Positions 1 through 9,514 of a DNA stretch of 64,000 bases are shown here, in pieces. The position numbers and the translations under genes were made by a program. Numbering within the stretch: position 1 is the first letter of the stretch; each line of letters opens with the position of its first letter. The notes beneath the pieces are model-generated. The model did not search any database. It was not told where the DNA came from and saw only the letters and a program-made list of their open reading frames with translations. The DNA is from Vibrio owensii CAIM 1854 = LMG 25443 (lineage in GTDB: Bacteria > Pseudomonadota > Gammaproteobacteria > Enterobacterales > Vibrionaceae): NCBI RefSeq assembly GCF_000817815.1, contig NZ_JPRD01000016.1, forward strand, positions 32,675-96,674, written 5' to 3'.

Positions 1-1342
1 CGAAGTCGATGGTCTTCTCTTCATCACCAAACAGGAATTCCCCCTCAACAACTGGGCGAACCGAATCTCCTACTTTGAGCTTCTTCAGTACGCGTTTAGT
101 GATTTTCTCTTCCTTGCCTTTTGAGCTTGGCAGGTAGAAGGTCACGACTTCTTTTTTGTCTTTCTCGGTCAGTTCAAAACCATCCACACGCAGCAGCGGA
201 GTCTTCACCGCAAAAGTTGGATAAGCAGATAACACGTGACCATCGATATTCACTGTCTCTTCAGGAGAGATAACAAGAGGCTTCGATTTAAGCGCGCTCT
301 TGAATGATTTCTCGACCCCGCCTAGCAAGTTCTCTTTATCGGTATCAATCACGAAGTGCTGACTTGCCACGTCTTTGCCCAAACGGATTTGCGAACTAAA
401 GCCGCTGCGATCACGCAGATAGACCAGCCATTGTTGAGTCTCGGTTTCACTCACTTGCACTGGAAGGTAAACCAAAGGACGCTCACTCTTGCTGGTTTTC
501 AGCATGCGAACAAGTGGCAGTGTCATTGGGTGACGCTTACCGTTTTCGCCTTCAAGGGTGAAAGAGACTTGTTTTTTCTTCTTATCGACCTTGATGTTCA
601 GCGCATGCACGTTGGTGTAGCGACTGGTAGTAGAAATACTGATGCGATATGGCACGCCTTCAACATTCACCGTTTCTTTCTTACCGATCATTTGTGCATT
701 TGGCTGCTCTTGCAGGTAATCATAACCAGCAAACACCCACGCGTTGTTATCGAGGTAAGTTTTACCAATCAAAATCGGCGCTGAGAATTGAGTACGCTTG
801 GTTAGGTTCACTACCGTATCGACCGTGTGCCCTGCAATGGTCATCGGCATTTTTACCGTCGGGCGCAAAATTGGTTTTTCACTGGTACGGCTACGGATCG
901 CACTGATGCGTTCAAGATCATCGGTGATCTTAATTTCTTTCCCCGTATACGGATGATGAATCGTAAAGCTCACGGTAACTTGGTAGGGTTTGAAGCTGTC
1001 TGAATCCCACTTGGCTTTCGTCCCCCCAAGGTCATCGATGATCGCCCACATCAATTTATCGTCTTTCAGACTTTTGTATTCAGGGTTGCTACTGCTGACG
1101 TGGATGTTTTCAGCGTGCATTGACGTGGTATCGGCACCGGTATCAATCTTACCGATAAATGGCACATCGCTTAGCTCAGGAATGTCGCTGTAGTAAACAC
1201 TTTCTACACGACCTAAAACCAGTTTGTCATCAAGTTGATAGATAGGATCTTGAGTGGTCGCAGAAAGGGGTTGCGACCAAGCGAACGGCGTCGCTAATAA
1301 GGCACTAGAGAGCGCCAAAGCCAAAGACATTTTCTTCATCAT
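1..1342 (-). CDS. Exported retropepsin-like (putative ATP-dependent zinc protease family) protein, C-terminus outside window
   Basis: Only the first 447 codons are present; the gene runs off the left edge. The protein starts with a typical signal peptide (MMKK, hydrophobic stretch, about 23 residues), so it is probably periplasmic. Residues 67-70 are DTGA, the aspartyl-protease signature of the retropepsin-like PF05618 family, usually annotated as ATP-dependent zinc protease although the fold is that of an aspartic protease. A second, degenerate copy of the same segment lies near residues 234-252 with the catalytic Asp-Thr-Gly lost. I chose the first of two adjacent ATGs, preceded by a weak GGA. 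Substrate unknown. Family assignment is fairly sure, activity is inferred. Confidence 0.75.
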   Translation of the reverse strand, partial: MMKKMSLALALSSALLATPFAWSQPLSATTQDPIYQLDDKLVLGRVESVYYSDIPELSDVPFIGKIDTGADTTSMHAENIHVSSSNPEYKSLKDDKLMWAIIDDLGGTKAKWDSDSFKPYQVTVSFTIHHPYTGKEIKITDDLERISAIRSRTSEKPILRPTVKMPMTIAGHTVDTVVNLTKRTQFSAPILIGKTYLDNNAWVFAGYDYLQEQPNAQMIGKKETVNVEGVPYRISISTTSRYTNVHALNIKVDKKKKQVSFTLEGENGKRHPMTLPLVRMLKTSKSERPLVYLPVQVSETETQQWLVYLRDRSGFSSQIRLGKDVASQHFVIDTDKENLLGGVEKSFKSALKSKPLVISPEETVNIDGHVLSAYPTFAVKTPLLRVDGFELTEKDKKEVVTFYLPSSKGKEEKITKRVLKKLKVGDSVRPVVEGEFLFGDEEKTIDF

Positions 1343-1552
1343 TGTTTTCCGTATGAGCTAAGGTACAGGGGTTAGTCGATAACCAAATGTATAAGTTCTC
1401 AATTTAATTACAGTTTTGACACAAATCTGACTGATGTCCACCAGCGCTCGGTAAATTTTTGAGTTACTAGTTTAAAACATTGCAAATTCCATGAATGACC
1501 CCAATGTTCTATACACAACCAATACCCAAACAGAATTAAAGAGAATACACGG

Positions 1553-3874
1553 ATGAGCCAAGCTATCTGTCGCATGATTGCTCAAGAGCTGAATGTTCGC
1601 CCTGAGCAAGTCAACGCTGCTGTAACCCTTATTGATGACGGTAACACGGTCCCATTTATTGCACGTTACCGTAAAGAGGTGACGGGCGGCCTTGATGATA
1701 CCCAACTGCGTACTCTAGACAGCCGTCTGTCTTACCTTCGTGAACTAGACGATCGCCGTCAAACCATCCTGAAATCGGTCCAAGAGCAAGGCAAACTTAC
1801 GCCAGAGCTAGAACAAGAAATCACTCAGGCAGACAGCAAGACTCGTCTTGAAGACTTGTACCTACCTTACAAACCAAAGCGTCGCACCAAAGGTCAGATC
1901 GCGATTGAAGCCGGTCTTGAGCCACTTGCAGACCAGCTTTGGAATCATCCGCAAACTGAGCCAGAAAGCGAAGCAAGTAAATACCTTGATGCAGACAAAG
2001 GCGTGGCAGACACCAAAGCCGCACTGGATGGCGCTCGCGCGATCATCATGGAGCGTATCGCGGAAGACGCAAACCTGCTAGAGAAAATCCGTGGTCATCT
2101 AAACCGTAATGCGGAAATGGGTGCTCGCGTCGTTGAAGGCAAAGAGCAAGAAGGTGAGAAGTTTAAAGATTACTTCAACCACAACGAGCCATTAAGCAAA
2201 GTACCATCGCACCGCGCACTGGCGATGCTACGTGGTCGTAACGAAGGCTTCCTGACATTAGCAATGAATGCCGACCCCGAACAGGAAGAGGGCGCGCGTC
2301 AGTCTTACTGCGAAACGATTATCGCTGACCACTACGGCGTGACACTTAGCAGCGCACCTGCGGATACGTGGCGTAAGCAAGTGATCAGCTGGGCATGGCG
2401 CATCAAAGTATCGTTGCACATGGAAACCGAGCTAATGGGCGCAATGAAAGAGCGCGCAGAGATCGAAGCAATTGAAGTATTCGCTACAAACCTTAAAGAC
2501 TTGTTGATGGCAGCACCGGCAGGTCCTCGTGCAACACTTGGTCTCGATCCGGGTCTGCGCACGGGCTCGAAGATCGCTATTGTCGATCCGACTGGTAAAG
2601 TGCTTGCAACCGAAACCATCTACCCTCACCCACCACAAAAGCAATACGACAAATCAGCGCAAATCGTTGATCAGTTGGTGCGCAAGTACAACGTCGATTT
2701 GATTGCTATCGGTAACGGCACGGCTTCACGTGAAACCGACAGCTTTGTCGCAGACGTCATCAAACGTGGCAACCTGAAAGTTCAGAAAATCATCGTGAGT
2801 GAAGCGGGTGCATCGGTTTACTCAGCATCCGAGCTTGCAGCGAAAGAATTCCCGAATATGGATGTGTCTCTGCGTGGTGCGGTGTCGATTGCTCGTCGCC
2901 TACAAGACCCACTGGCTGAGCTAGTGAAAATCGATCCTAAATCAATTGGTGTGGGTCAGTACCAGCACGATGTTAGCCAATCAATGCTAGCAAAACGCCT
3001 AGATGCGATTGTGGAAGACTGTGTAAACGCGGTCGGTGTTGATGTGAACACTGCTTCTGCGGCGCTACTGACGCGCGTAGCGGGCTTGTCGAGCACCATC
3101 GCGCAGAACATTGTCGATTTCCGTGATGAAAACGGTCGTTTCGAAGCACGTACAACCTTGAAGAAAGTACCTCGTTTAGGTCCTAAGGCATTCGAGCAGT
3201 GTGCGGGCTTCCTACGAATCATGGATGGTAAGAACCCACTTGATGCATCTGCAGTTCACCCAGAAGCGTACCCAGTGGTAAAAGCAATCTCTGAGAAGAA
3301 CAACAAAGACATCAAAGCACTGATTGGCGATTCAAGCTTCCTAAAAGGTCTGCATGCGGTCGATTACACCGACGATAACTTCGGTGTTCCTACCATTACA
3401 GACATCATCAAAGAGCTAGATAAGCCGGGTCGTGACCCGCGTCCAGAATTCAAAACGGCAACGTTCGCAGAAGGCGTAAACTCAGTTTCTGACTTGGAAC
3501 CGGGCATGATTCTAGAGGGCGTGGTATCGAACGTAGCCAACTTCGGTGCTTTCGTTGATATCGGCGTTCACCAAGACGGTCTCGTACACATTTCTGCACT
3601 GACAGATCGCTTTGTGTCGGATCCACGTGAAGTGGTGAAAGCAGGCGACATCGTCAAAGTCAAAGTAATGGAAGTGGACGTGCAGCGTAAGCGTATTGGC
3701 CTATCGATGCGTATGAACGACGAACCGGGTCAAGACAACCGTAACCAACGCTCATCAGCAGCGCCGCGTCGTAATGACCAACCGCAGCGTCGTCAGCCTC
3801 GCCGTGATGACTCGTCATCTAACAGCGCAATGGGCGGTGCTTTTGCAGCAGCGTTTGCTAAAGCGAAAAAGTAA
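1553..3874 (+). CDS. tex: Tex family transcription accessory / RNA-binding protein
   Basis: A cytoplasmic nucleic-acid-binding protein of 773 residues, the usual Tex length. The N-terminal helical region ([13 protein letters not shown]...) is followed by a YqgF/RNase H-like domain at about 325-450 ([12 protein letters not shown]), helix-hairpin-helix motifs around 490-570 ([16 protein letters not shown]), and an S1 RNA-binding domain around 650-720 ([19 protein letters not shown]). The last 45 residues are a low-complexity Arg/Gln/Ser tail ending in an Ala-rich stretch. Family members bind RNA and affect transcription and toxin expression in some pathogens; the role here is inferred. The gene stands alone and ends in a strong hairpin terminator. 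Confidence 0.95.
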   Translation: MSQAICRMIAQELNVRPEQVNAAVTLIDDGNTVPFIARYRKEVTGGLDDTQLRTLDSRLSYLRELDDRRQTILKSVQEQGKLTPELEQEITQADSKTRLEDLYLPYKPKRRTKGQIAIEAGLEPLADQLWNHPQTEPESEASKYLDADKGVADTKAALDGARAIIMERIAEDANLLEKIRGHLNRNAEMGARVVEGKEQEGEKFKDYFNHNEPLSKVPSHRALAMLRGRNEGFLTLAMNADPEQEEGARQSYCETIIADHYGVTLSSAPADTWRKQVISWAWRIKVSLHMETELMGAMKERAEIEAIEVFATNLKDLLMAAPAGPRATLGLDPGLRTGSKIAIVDPTGKVLATETIYPHPPQKQYDKSAQIVDQLVRKYNVDLIAIGNGTASRETDSFVADVIKRGNLKVQKIIVSEAGASVYSASELAAKEFPNMDVSLRGAVSIARRLQDPLAELVKIDPKSIGVGQYQHDVSQSMLAKRLDAIVEDCVNAVGVDVNTASAALLTRVAGLSSTIAQNIVDFRDENGRFEARTTLKKVPRLGPKAFEQCAGFLRIMDGKNPLDASAVHPEAYPVVKAISEKNNKDIKALIGDSSFLKGLHAVDYTDDNFGVPTITDIIKELDKPGRDPRPEFKTATFAEGVNSVSDLEPGMILEGVVSNVANFGAFVDIGVHQDGLVHISALTDRFVSDPREVVKAGDIVKVKVMEVDVQRKRIGLSMRMNDEPGQDNRNQRSSAAPRRNDQPQRRQPRRDDSSSNSAMGGAFAAAFAKAKK

Positions 3875-3940
3875 TCTCGTCTAAGCTTCACCACTAATAA
3901 CGAGGCTTCACCGCTAACGAGCTTTCATAGCTAAAAAGAA

Positions 3941-3980
3941 AACGCTCCAATCAGTTGATCTGCTTGGAGCGTTTTTATTT
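3941..3980 (+). terminator. Rho-independent terminator after tex, probably bidirectional
   Basis: A perfect 10-bp inverted repeat (AACGCTCCAA and TTGGAGCGTT) with a 13-nt loop is followed by a T-rich run. An A-rich stretch on the left side would give a U-run for the opposite strand too, so it may serve the convergent small gene that ends at 3999. Confidence 0.85.
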
Positions 3981-3998
3981 GAGTAGGATATTGAGTCG

Positions 3999-4463
3999 TC
4001 ATAATACTGCTATCACTTCTGACGGTGTATGGGGCGCGACCGAGTGACCATAATGAAACTTAATCACCTTCCTGCGCTTTTCCATCAATCCCTCTTTGAC
4101 CGCAGCATCCAAAATGCGCTTAGGTAGTCGAAAGCGTATCGCGTAGCCCTTACCCTGATCTTCGCTGTAACTCTTGAGCGCAAGCAAACCAAAGAGACGT
4201 TCTAGCGTGTCTTCCGGTTCTTCGTGATAACGGGTATCCACCTCGGGTTCCACTTCGTAGTCAGGATGCTCCGATGGGTCCCACGAGGATTGGCGTCGCC
4301 GCTTCTCATCACTTTTTACTTTGCGCTCCGCATTGGTTTTCGCCAGTGCGACTGTTGGCGTCACAGGTTCTCGGACTTTATTGTCACGAGCAGCTTGTTC
4401 CGTCTGCACATTAACGGATGGGGCGATCAGTGGCACGCTTACGTTAGCCGGTGACACAATCAT
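3999..4463 (-). CDS. Conserved hypothetical protein, 154 aa
   Basis: I do not recognise a named family. The protein has a Ser/Thr/Val-rich N-terminus without a clear signal peptide, a charged middle (KSDEKRRRQSSWDPSEHPDY, then an acidic run), and a more ordered C-terminal part from about residue 85 (LERLFGLLALKSYSEDQGKG ... IRFRLPKRILDAAVKEG). It is therefore likely a cytoplasmic protein with a disordered N-terminal half. An almost ideal Shine-Dalgarno (AGGAGG, 7 nt before ATG) supports real expression and the start. It converges on tex and lies upstream of nothing obvious; the next gene on this strand is bioH, 135 bp before it. Confidence 0.7.
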   Translation of the reverse strand: MIVSPANVSVPLIAPSVNVQTEQAARDNKVREPVTPTVALAKTNAERKVKSDEKRRRQSSWDPSEHPDYEVEPEVDTRYHEEPEDTLERLFGLLALKSYSEDQGKGYAIRFRLPKRILDAAVKEGLMEKRRKVIKFHYGHSVAPHTPSEVIAVL

Positions 4464-4598
4464 TGCGAACCCTCCTCAGAGTCGCCCAACTCGTCAATAC
4501 AGCAAACTCCTCCCACAAGAAGAGTCCGCTAAAACTTATATCGACCAATTTTTAAACAGCTTTAGGGTTTTATTCGCTTAGATTTGTAGGCTCGCTAA

Positions 4599-5363
4599 TT
4601 AAGCAGCAAATTCTCGCACTTGGAGACAAAACGCTTCATGTTCGGTCATGAACGGCGCATGAGAGGATTGATTGAAAACAAACTGCTGAGTCGTTGGCAA
4701 TTGCTCACTTAAGTCACTTGCCACTTTGATTGGCACTAAGCCATCAAGTCGACCATAAAGGCGCAGCATCGGCATCGAAAGAGAAGCCAAAGCATCGCGC
4801 AAATCCACATCGGCAAGAATATTCAAACCAACCAACAATGAATCAGGATTCGGCTGCGGACGAGATAGCACCGCTTGTTTGAGTTGTTTAACGTCTTTGC
4901 GCGCAGACGGACTGCCCATCGCTTGCAGCGCCATAAAGCGCTCAATAGTGACCGAGAAGTCTTCCAGCAATTGATCGGTGAATGCGGTTAACACGTTAGG
5001 TTGAATGCCACGCCAAGGGCGTTCAGCAGCAAATTTTGGTGAACTGGCTACCGTGATTAACTTGCTCACACGCTGCGGAGCATTAAGTGCAATGTGGGTT
5101 GCCACCAAGCCACCTAATGACCAGCCAAGCCAGACAGCTTTTTCTGGCGCGTCTTGCAGAACAAGGTCAGCGATTTTGGCTAAGTCTTCAGCGTGAGTTT
5201 CAGCACTGTGTCCGTACCCCGGAAGGTCGACCACATGAACTCGGAAATAAGGTTGAAGAGACTCGACCGTCTGCTGCCATACCGCACCATTCATGCCCCA
5301 ACCATGAAGCAACACCAAATCCGGTCCTTGACCAAATGACTGCCAGTGTAAATTCGTGCTCAT
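4599..5363 (-). CDS. bioH: Pimeloyl-[acyl-carrier protein] methyl ester esterase
   Basis: Alpha/beta hydrolase that frees pimeloyl-ACP from its methyl ester, the last step in making the biotin precursor. With this ATG the protein is 254 residues and the catalytic triad falls at Ser82 (GWSLGG), Asp207 (GRLDG) and His235 (SSHAPF), the same numbers as the well-studied E. coli enzyme. This argues for this start rather than the in-frame GTG six codons upstream. GGGAGAG precedes it. LLHGWG near residue 20 forms the oxyanion-hole region. Divergent from comF, the common gammaproteobacterial arrangement. No other biotin gene is in the window. Confidence 0.95.
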   Translation of the reverse strand: MSTNLHWQSFGQGPDLVLLHGWGMNGAVWQQTVESLQPYFRVHVVDLPGYGHSAETHAEDLAKIADLVLQDAPEKAVWLGWSLGGLVATHIALNAPQRVSKLITVASSPKFAAERPWRGIQPNVLTAFTDQLLEDFSVTIERFMALQAMGSPSARKDVKQLKQAVLSRPQPNPDSLLVGLNILADVDLRDALASLSMPMLRLYGRLDGLVPIKVASDLSEQLPTTQQFVFNQSSHAPFMTEHEAFCLQVREFAA

Positions 5364-5447
5364 GCTCTCGTTCTCTCCCACTTATCTTATTCCTTACCAC
5401 GTAATCCAAGCTTTACTCTGATGGCTCGCTCACCTTGGATGGATTGT

Positions 5448-6173
5448 ATGTTATCTCATCAATGGCAAAACATCATGCATCGCGTACTTGGCAGCCAATG
5501 TGGTTTGTGTCGATTTCCGATCTCCGCTGAACAGAAACCAAACCCAATGCGTTGGTGCGACAGTTGTTTTGAACACCTCACGCCCATCAAACGCTGCACT
5601 CGCTGTGGTTTAAAAATGACAGAAGAGGAATCACAAACCTCCACGGAGTGCGGTGAGTGCCTGAAAGAGCCACCGCCTTGGCAACGTTTATATACGTTAG
5701 GGGATTATGATTTCCCTCTGTCTAACCAAGTGCAACGCTTTAAAGATCATGGTGAGGCATGGCATGTCGGCGCACTCACTCAATTGCTGGCCGAACGAAT
5801 TGAACAGCAAGCTCTAGTGATTACTTGTGTACCAATACATTGGCAACGTTATTTAAAACGAGGATTTAACCAAAGCCATATCTTAGCCAAACACCTCGCC
5901 CATCATTTAAATGTGCGATATGAAGATAAGGTATTCAAACGCGTCAAAAGCGTCCAATCGCAACGAGGAAACAAAAAAGCCAGTCGTGAACAGAATTTAA
6001 AAGGGGCGTTTACCCTACAAGGTGAGGTGAACTTTTCCCACGTCGCGATTGTGGATGATGTGGTTACAACAGGTAGTACGGTCCGACAATTATGTCATTT
6101 ACTACTTGAAGTTGGCGTAGAAAGCATCGATATTTACTGCATCTGCAGAACTCCTGCCCCGGGCTCACTCTAG
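5448..6173 (+). CDS. comF: ComF family phosphoribosyltransferase-like protein
   Basis: A 241-residue cytoplasmic protein. Four CxxC pairs in the first 75 residues (CGLC, CDSC, CTRC, CGEC) form a zinc-binding region, and the C-terminal half is a type I phosphoribosyltransferase fold with the PRPP-loop motif [17 protein letters not shown] near residue 200. ComF proteins are needed for DNA uptake in naturally competent bacteria; competence is well known in vibrios, so a role in transformation is likely but inferred. In-frame starts also exist 9 and 3 codons upstream (5421, 5439); none has a convincing ribosome site, so the start is uncertain. Divergent from bioH; nfuA follows after 97 bp. Confidence 0.88.
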   Translation: MLSHQWQNIMHRVLGSQCGLCRFPISAEQKPNPMRWCDSCFEHLTPIKRCTRCGLKMTEEESQTSTECGECLKEPPPWQRLYTLGDYDFPLSNQVQRFKDHGEAWHVGALTQLLAERIEQQALVITCVPIHWQRYLKRGFNQSHILAKHLAHHLNVRYEDKVFKRVKSVQSQRGNKKASREQNLKGAFTLQGEVNFSHVAIVDDVVTTGSTVRQLCHLLLEVGVESIDIYCICRTPAPGSL

Positions 6174-6270
6174 ATCGCTTCGCCATGTCTTAGCATTAAA
6201 AAGACTAGACCGAGCCGTCAACAGGAGTAGAATAGCAGCAATAGCCTACAAATTTACTCAGGTATTCGTC

Positions 6271-6855
6271 GTGTCAAATATTACTATTACAGAAACTGCG
6301 CAAACGCATTTCGCCAACCTTTTAGGTCAACAGCCTGAAGGCACTAACATTCGAGTCTTCGTTGTTAACCCAGGAACACAAAACGCAGAGTGTGGCGTGT
6401 CTTACTGCCCACCAGAAGCGGTTGAAGGCACTGACACTGAAATCCCTTACAGCGGTTTCTCTGCATTCATTGATGAGCTAAGCCTTCCTTTCCTTGAAGA
6501 CGCTGAAATCGATTTTGTTACTGACAAAATGGGTTCTCAACTAACGCTAAAAGCGCCAAACGCAAAAATGCGTAAAGTCGCAGATGACGCTCCACTTGTA
6601 GAACGTGTTGAGTACGTAATCCAAACTCAAGTGAACCCACAACTTGCAGGTCACGGTGGTCACGTAAACTTAGTTGAAATCACAGACGACGGCATCGCTA
6701 TCGTTGCATTCGGTGGTGGTTGTAACGGTTGTTCAATGGTTGATGTGACTCTAAAAGAAGGCATCGAGAAAGAGCTTTTGAACCAATTCGTTGGTGAGCT
6801 AACTGCTGTTCGTGATGCTACCGAGCACGACCGTGGTGATCACTCTTACTACTAA
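6271..6855 (+). CDS. nfuA: Fe-S cluster carrier/biogenesis protein NfuA
   Basis: A 194-residue protein that carries 4Fe-4S clusters to target enzymes, important under oxidative stress or iron limitation. It has the two expected parts: an N-terminal degenerate A-type carrier domain (residues 1-95) and a C-terminal Nfu domain with the cluster-binding CNGC at Cys151 and Cys154 (E. coli numbers differ by two). It begins with GTG; the first residues [10 protein letters not shown] match the family start. The degenerate domain keeps CGVSYC near 41-46. A strong terminator follows. Confidence 0.96.
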   Translation: MSNITITETAQTHFANLLGQQPEGTNIRVFVVNPGTQNAECGVSYCPPEAVEGTDTEIPYSGFSAFIDELSLPFLEDAEIDFVTDKMGSQLTLKAPNAKMRKVADDAPLVERVEYVIQTQVNPQLAGHGGHVNLVEITDDGIAIVAFGGGCNGCSMVDVTLKEGIEKELLNQFVGELTAVRDATEHDRGDHSYY

Positions 6856-6891
6856 GTCGCTGATGACTTACTAGCAATGCATATCGACGAG

Positions 6892-6923
6892 AAATGGGAG
6901 GCACTTGCCTCCCATTTTTGTTT
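6892..6923 (+). terminator. Rho-independent terminator after nfuA
   Basis: An 11-bp perfect stem (AAATGGGAGGC and GCCTCCCATTT) with a 4-nt loop, followed by TTGTTTTC. Confidence 0.88.
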
Positions 6924-7029
6924 TCAATTGCGTTATGCTGAATCATCACGCTAGAAACTCGAGCTTTCTTCTCATATATTAAGAAATCTCATTTCCTCGA
7001 TGAGTTAACGATACTAAGGAGCCAGCGTT

Positions 7030-7593
7030 ATGTCGAAAAGGACCCCACCAGAGATCCTCTCTTGTCAGACGGTCGCACAATCTAAGCTGTTTGCTGTGGA
7101 AGCCCTCGACCTTCGCTTCTCTAATGGCGAACTACGTACTTATGAACGCATGAAACCGAGTGGGCGTGATGCCGTGATGGTTGTTCCTGTGACTGAGCAA
7201 GGCGACTTACTCTTGGTTCGTGAATATGCCGCAGGTACAGAACGCTACGAACTCGGCTTTCCAAAAGGCTTGATCGACCCAGGTGAAACACCACAACAAG
7301 CGGCTGACCGAGAGTTAAAAGAAGAGATCGGTTTTGGTTCTAATGACCTGACACCACTCAAACAAGTCATTCTTGCTCCTTCTTATTTCTCGAGCAAAAT
7401 GACACTGTTTTTGGGGCAGAACCTTTATCCAGAAAAACAAGAAGGCGATGAGCCTGAGCCACTAGACATTGTTCGTTGGCCACTCGCTCAAGCAGAAGAG
7501 CTTTTAACACACTTGGATTTTTGTGAAGCAAGAAGCATCACAGCGTTGATGTTGGCACTAAGACACTTACAAAACACCACTCACAACCAATAA
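7030..7593 (+). CDS. nudE: ADP compounds hydrolase NudE (Nudix)
   Basis: A Nudix hydrolase of 187 residues cleaving ADP-linked nucleotides such as ADP-ribose, NADH and Ap3A. The Nudix box is complete at residues 80-102 (GLIDPGETPQQAADREL then KEEIGF), with all Glu residues of the REUXEEXGU signature. TAAGGAGCC 5 nt before the ATG is a good ribosome site. It is 44 bp upstream of cysQ, so the two probably form an operon, as in other gammaproteobacteria; both deal with nucleotide by-products (ADP-ribose type compounds, PAP). Confidence 0.94.
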   Translation: MSKRTPPEILSCQTVAQSKLFAVEALDLRFSNGELRTYERMKPSGRDAVMVVPVTEQGDLLLVREYAAGTERYELGFPKGLIDPGETPQQAADRELKEEIGFGSNDLTPLKQVILAPSYFSSKMTLFLGQNLYPEKQEGDEPEPLDIVRWPLAQAEELLTHLDFCEARSITALMLALRHLQNTTHNQ

Positions 7594-7637
7594 CAGCCGA
7601 AGAGCTGATTAATAATAGTGAGGAAGGACCATTACCC

Positions 7638-8465
7638 ATGCCAATGACAAAAGATTTATCTCACCTGCTCCCGCAAGTCATCGAAATTGCGCGCAGTGCA
7701 GGTCAATTGATTCTCGATATCTACGAGAAAAAGCAGTACGAAGCCTACACCAAAAGTGACGAGACCCCTGTCACCAGCGCTGATATCGCGGCGCATAAAC
7801 TGATTACTGAACGCTTGAGCGAACTCACCCCAGATATCCCTGTACTCTCTGAAGAAGCGGCGGATATCAGCCTAGAGCAGCGTGGGCAATGGGAACGTTA
7901 CTGGCTCGTCGACCCGCTAGATGGCACTCAAGAGTTCATCGCACGCAGCGGTGACTTCGCGACTATTATTGCGCTAATCGACAACAACAAACCAACCATG
8001 GGTGTAGTTTATGGCCCGGTTTCTGGCGTGACTTACTACGCATACAGCGGTAAAGGCGCTTGGAAGATTCCAGACATGTCAGAGAGCGTGAAAATCCACA
8101 CTCATAAACATGAACAGCCTGGACAAAACATCGCCATCGCAATCAGCCGTCGCCAAGACATCAACCGCATCACGAGCCGCATGAGTAGCGCTTGGAACTA
8201 TGACTTGATTCCTCTTGGCTCTGCCGCACTCAAAGCGTGCCTTGTTGCTGAAGGTGCTGTGGATTGTTATTTACGTCTAGGTCCAACTGGCGAGTGGGAT
8301 ACCGCTGCTACACAATGCATTGTTGAAGAGGCGGGCGGACGTATTCTCAGCACGCAACTTGAGCCGCTTTCTTACAATGAGCGCGAGACGTTGGAGAACC
8401 CAAACTTCATCGTACTGGGCGATGCGGATTTGCCTTGGGATGAGATTCTACAGCGCAAAGACTGA
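7638..8465 (+). CDS. cysQ: 3'(2'),5'-bisphosphate nucleotidase CysQ
   Basis: A metal-dependent phosphatase that converts PAP to AMP and so prevents its build-up during sulfate assimilation. It is 275 residues, in the inositol-monophosphatase superfamily. The metal-binding signatures are seen: SEEAA near 71-75, and VDPLDGTQEF at 91-100. The second Asp motif WDTAATQCIVEEAGG lies near residue 220. AGGAAGGA sits 9 nt before the ATG. A second ATG two codons in is a possible alternative start. Follows nudE closely and ends in a strong terminator. Confidence 0.95.
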   Translation: MPMTKDLSHLLPQVIEIARSAGQLILDIYEKKQYEAYTKSDETPVTSADIAAHKLITERLSELTPDIPVLSEEAADISLEQRGQWERYWLVDPLDGTQEFIARSGDFATIIALIDNNKPTMGVVYGPVSGVTYYAYSGKGAWKIPDMSESVKIHTHKHEQPGQNIAIAISRRQDINRITSRMSSAWNYDLIPLGSAALKACLVAEGAVDCYLRLGPTGEWDTAATQCIVEEAGGRILSTQLEPLSYNERETLENPNFIVLGDADLPWDEILQRKD

Positions 8466-8496
8466 CCCTAATCCAATCTGCATTGCTAGATTTTAA

Positions 8497-8532
8497 AAAG
8501 GCCACGAATCGAATTCGTGGCCTTTCTTTTTT
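8497..8532 (+). terminator. Rho-independent terminator after cysQ
   Basis: A 12-13-bp stem built on AAAGGCCACGAAT and ATTCGTGGCCTTT, followed by CTTTTTTC. Confidence 0.88.
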
Positions 8533-8533
8533 C

Positions 8534-8593
8534 TTCTTGTACAGCGTTAGGAGTATTTGACCTACCATGTTCCAAATACTCCCATAGCTGTAC
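8534..8593. repeat. Structured direct repeat, copy 1 (60 bp)
   Basis: Begins TTCTTGTACAGC. It can fold into a long hairpin: GTACAGC with GCTGTAC as outer stem, a 4x4 internal loop, then a 10-bp inner stem GGAGTATTTG with CAAATACTCC around the loop ACCTACCATGTTC. It aligns without gaps to a second copy 118 bp further on. It has no T-run, so it is not a plain terminator. Function unknown. Confidence 0.6.
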
Positions 8594-8651
8594 GAATTTA
8601 AATTATTCAATAAAAATCAAATATTTATTTAAAAAACAATAATCCTTGGAT

Positions 8652-8711
8652 TTCTTGTACAGCAAATAGAGGGTTTGGCCTACTATGATCCAAAAACAAA
8701 AAGAGCTGCAC
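8652..8711. repeat. Structured direct repeat, copy 2 (60 bp), merged with the gsp terminator
   Basis: The first 12 bases equal those of copy 1. The loop CCTACTATGAT and the following TCCAAA are also kept, and the end AGCTGCAC matches the outer stem of copy 1. The inner stem is weaker (GTTTGG with CCAAAAAC). Its right end forms one arm of the terminator of the secretion operon. Confidence 0.55.
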
Positions 8712-8725
8712 ATTGGCAGCTCTTT
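8690..8725 (-). terminator. Rho-independent terminator of the gsp operon
   Basis: Read on the minus strand: AAAGAGCTGC, loop CAATGT, GCAGCTCTTT, then TTGTTTTT. It lies 27 bp after the gspN stop. Confidence 0.88.
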
Positions 8726-8751
8726 AAAGATGTTGTGGTTTCTGAGTGTGG

Positions 8752-9513
8752 CTAAAAACGCCCTTTATAGTCAAACTCGTATTGACCTTGAGCGTTTGGA
8801 TTGCCCAGCCATTTAAGTTGCTCGCTCATGCCTGATGGGAACTCTGCACCCGGCTTAAACCACGCTTTGGTGGAGTAACGTTGATTTGGCATTAGCTCAG
8901 CAGAAAACGCCGCTGAAACTTGCTTGCTCTTTTGCTCACCCGATGCCGATAGCACGCTGTCTTTACAGTTTAAATCAGCAATGACAGGCCCAAGTTCAAG
9001 ACTACCAAGTGGGCTTTGAATGCCACTCGCACTCCAAACTAACGTACCTTCTGCTGTCTTACACCAAGGCGCGGCGTAAGTCGCATGACGGATGTTCAAC
9101 TCAAGTTGACCTTCAACACCAACCGGTACAGGAAGACGTGCTTGCTCCACCACTTTTGCCGCAGGAATCGACGCGACTAAGTTTTCCGCGTATGGGCCGC
9201 CAGTTAAGCTGTAGCCAACCAAGCCACGACCACGTACGTCCATATCGCTCCCACGACCAAAACGGACGGCGAATTCAGCTTTACCAGTAAACAGACTGGA
9301 AAGTTGGAAATCCCAGTTCACCTCACCTAAGTTCTGACGCTGCCAACGTACGCTTGATGCACGACCTTGCCAAACAGTGCCTTGTGCACCTTGAATGTCG
9401 AGACCTCTCACGCTTGGCACTTGCTGTAGCACCCAAGAAACTGGCAAACCAGCAATCAAACTGGTTGAGAAAAAGGCAATAAAAATCACCACATAAAGAA
9501 CGGCTTTCTTCAC
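8752..9513 (-). CDS. gspN: Type II secretion system protein GspN
   Basis: Last gene of the secretion operon, 253 residues. One N-terminal membrane anchor (about residues 4-24, AVLYVVIFIAFFSTSLIAG) is followed by a periplasmic domain. GspN is present only in some type II systems and is not always needed for secretion. It starts with GTG, one base after the gspM stop codon (TAA G GTG), with GAGG upstream. Two Cys residues (PWC near 150, DLNCKD near 184) could form a disulfide in the periplasm. Confidence 0.92.
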   Translation of the reverse strand: MKKAVLYVVIFIAFFSTSLIAGLPVSWVLQQVPSVRGLDIQGAQGTVWQGRASSVRWQRQNLGEVNWDFQLSSLFTGKAEFAVRFGRGSDMDVRGRGLVGYSLTGGPYAENLVASIPAAKVVEQARLPVPVGVEGQLELNIRHATYAAPWCKTAEGTLVWSASGIQSPLGSLELGPVIADLNCKDSVLSASGEQKSKQVSAAFSAELMPNQRYSTKAWFKPGAEFPSGMSEQLKWLGNPNAQGQYEFDYKGRF

Positions 9514-9514
9514 C

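Noticed and set aside
356..1193. Plus-strand open frames in the first kilobase
   Set aside because: They are antisense to the exported retropepsin-like gene, whose signal peptide and DTGA motif prove the minus-strand frame.
8534..8711. Integron attC (VCR-like) sites
   Set aside because: No GTTRRRY/RYYYAAC core sites, no gene cassettes and no integrase; the repeats are structured but different.
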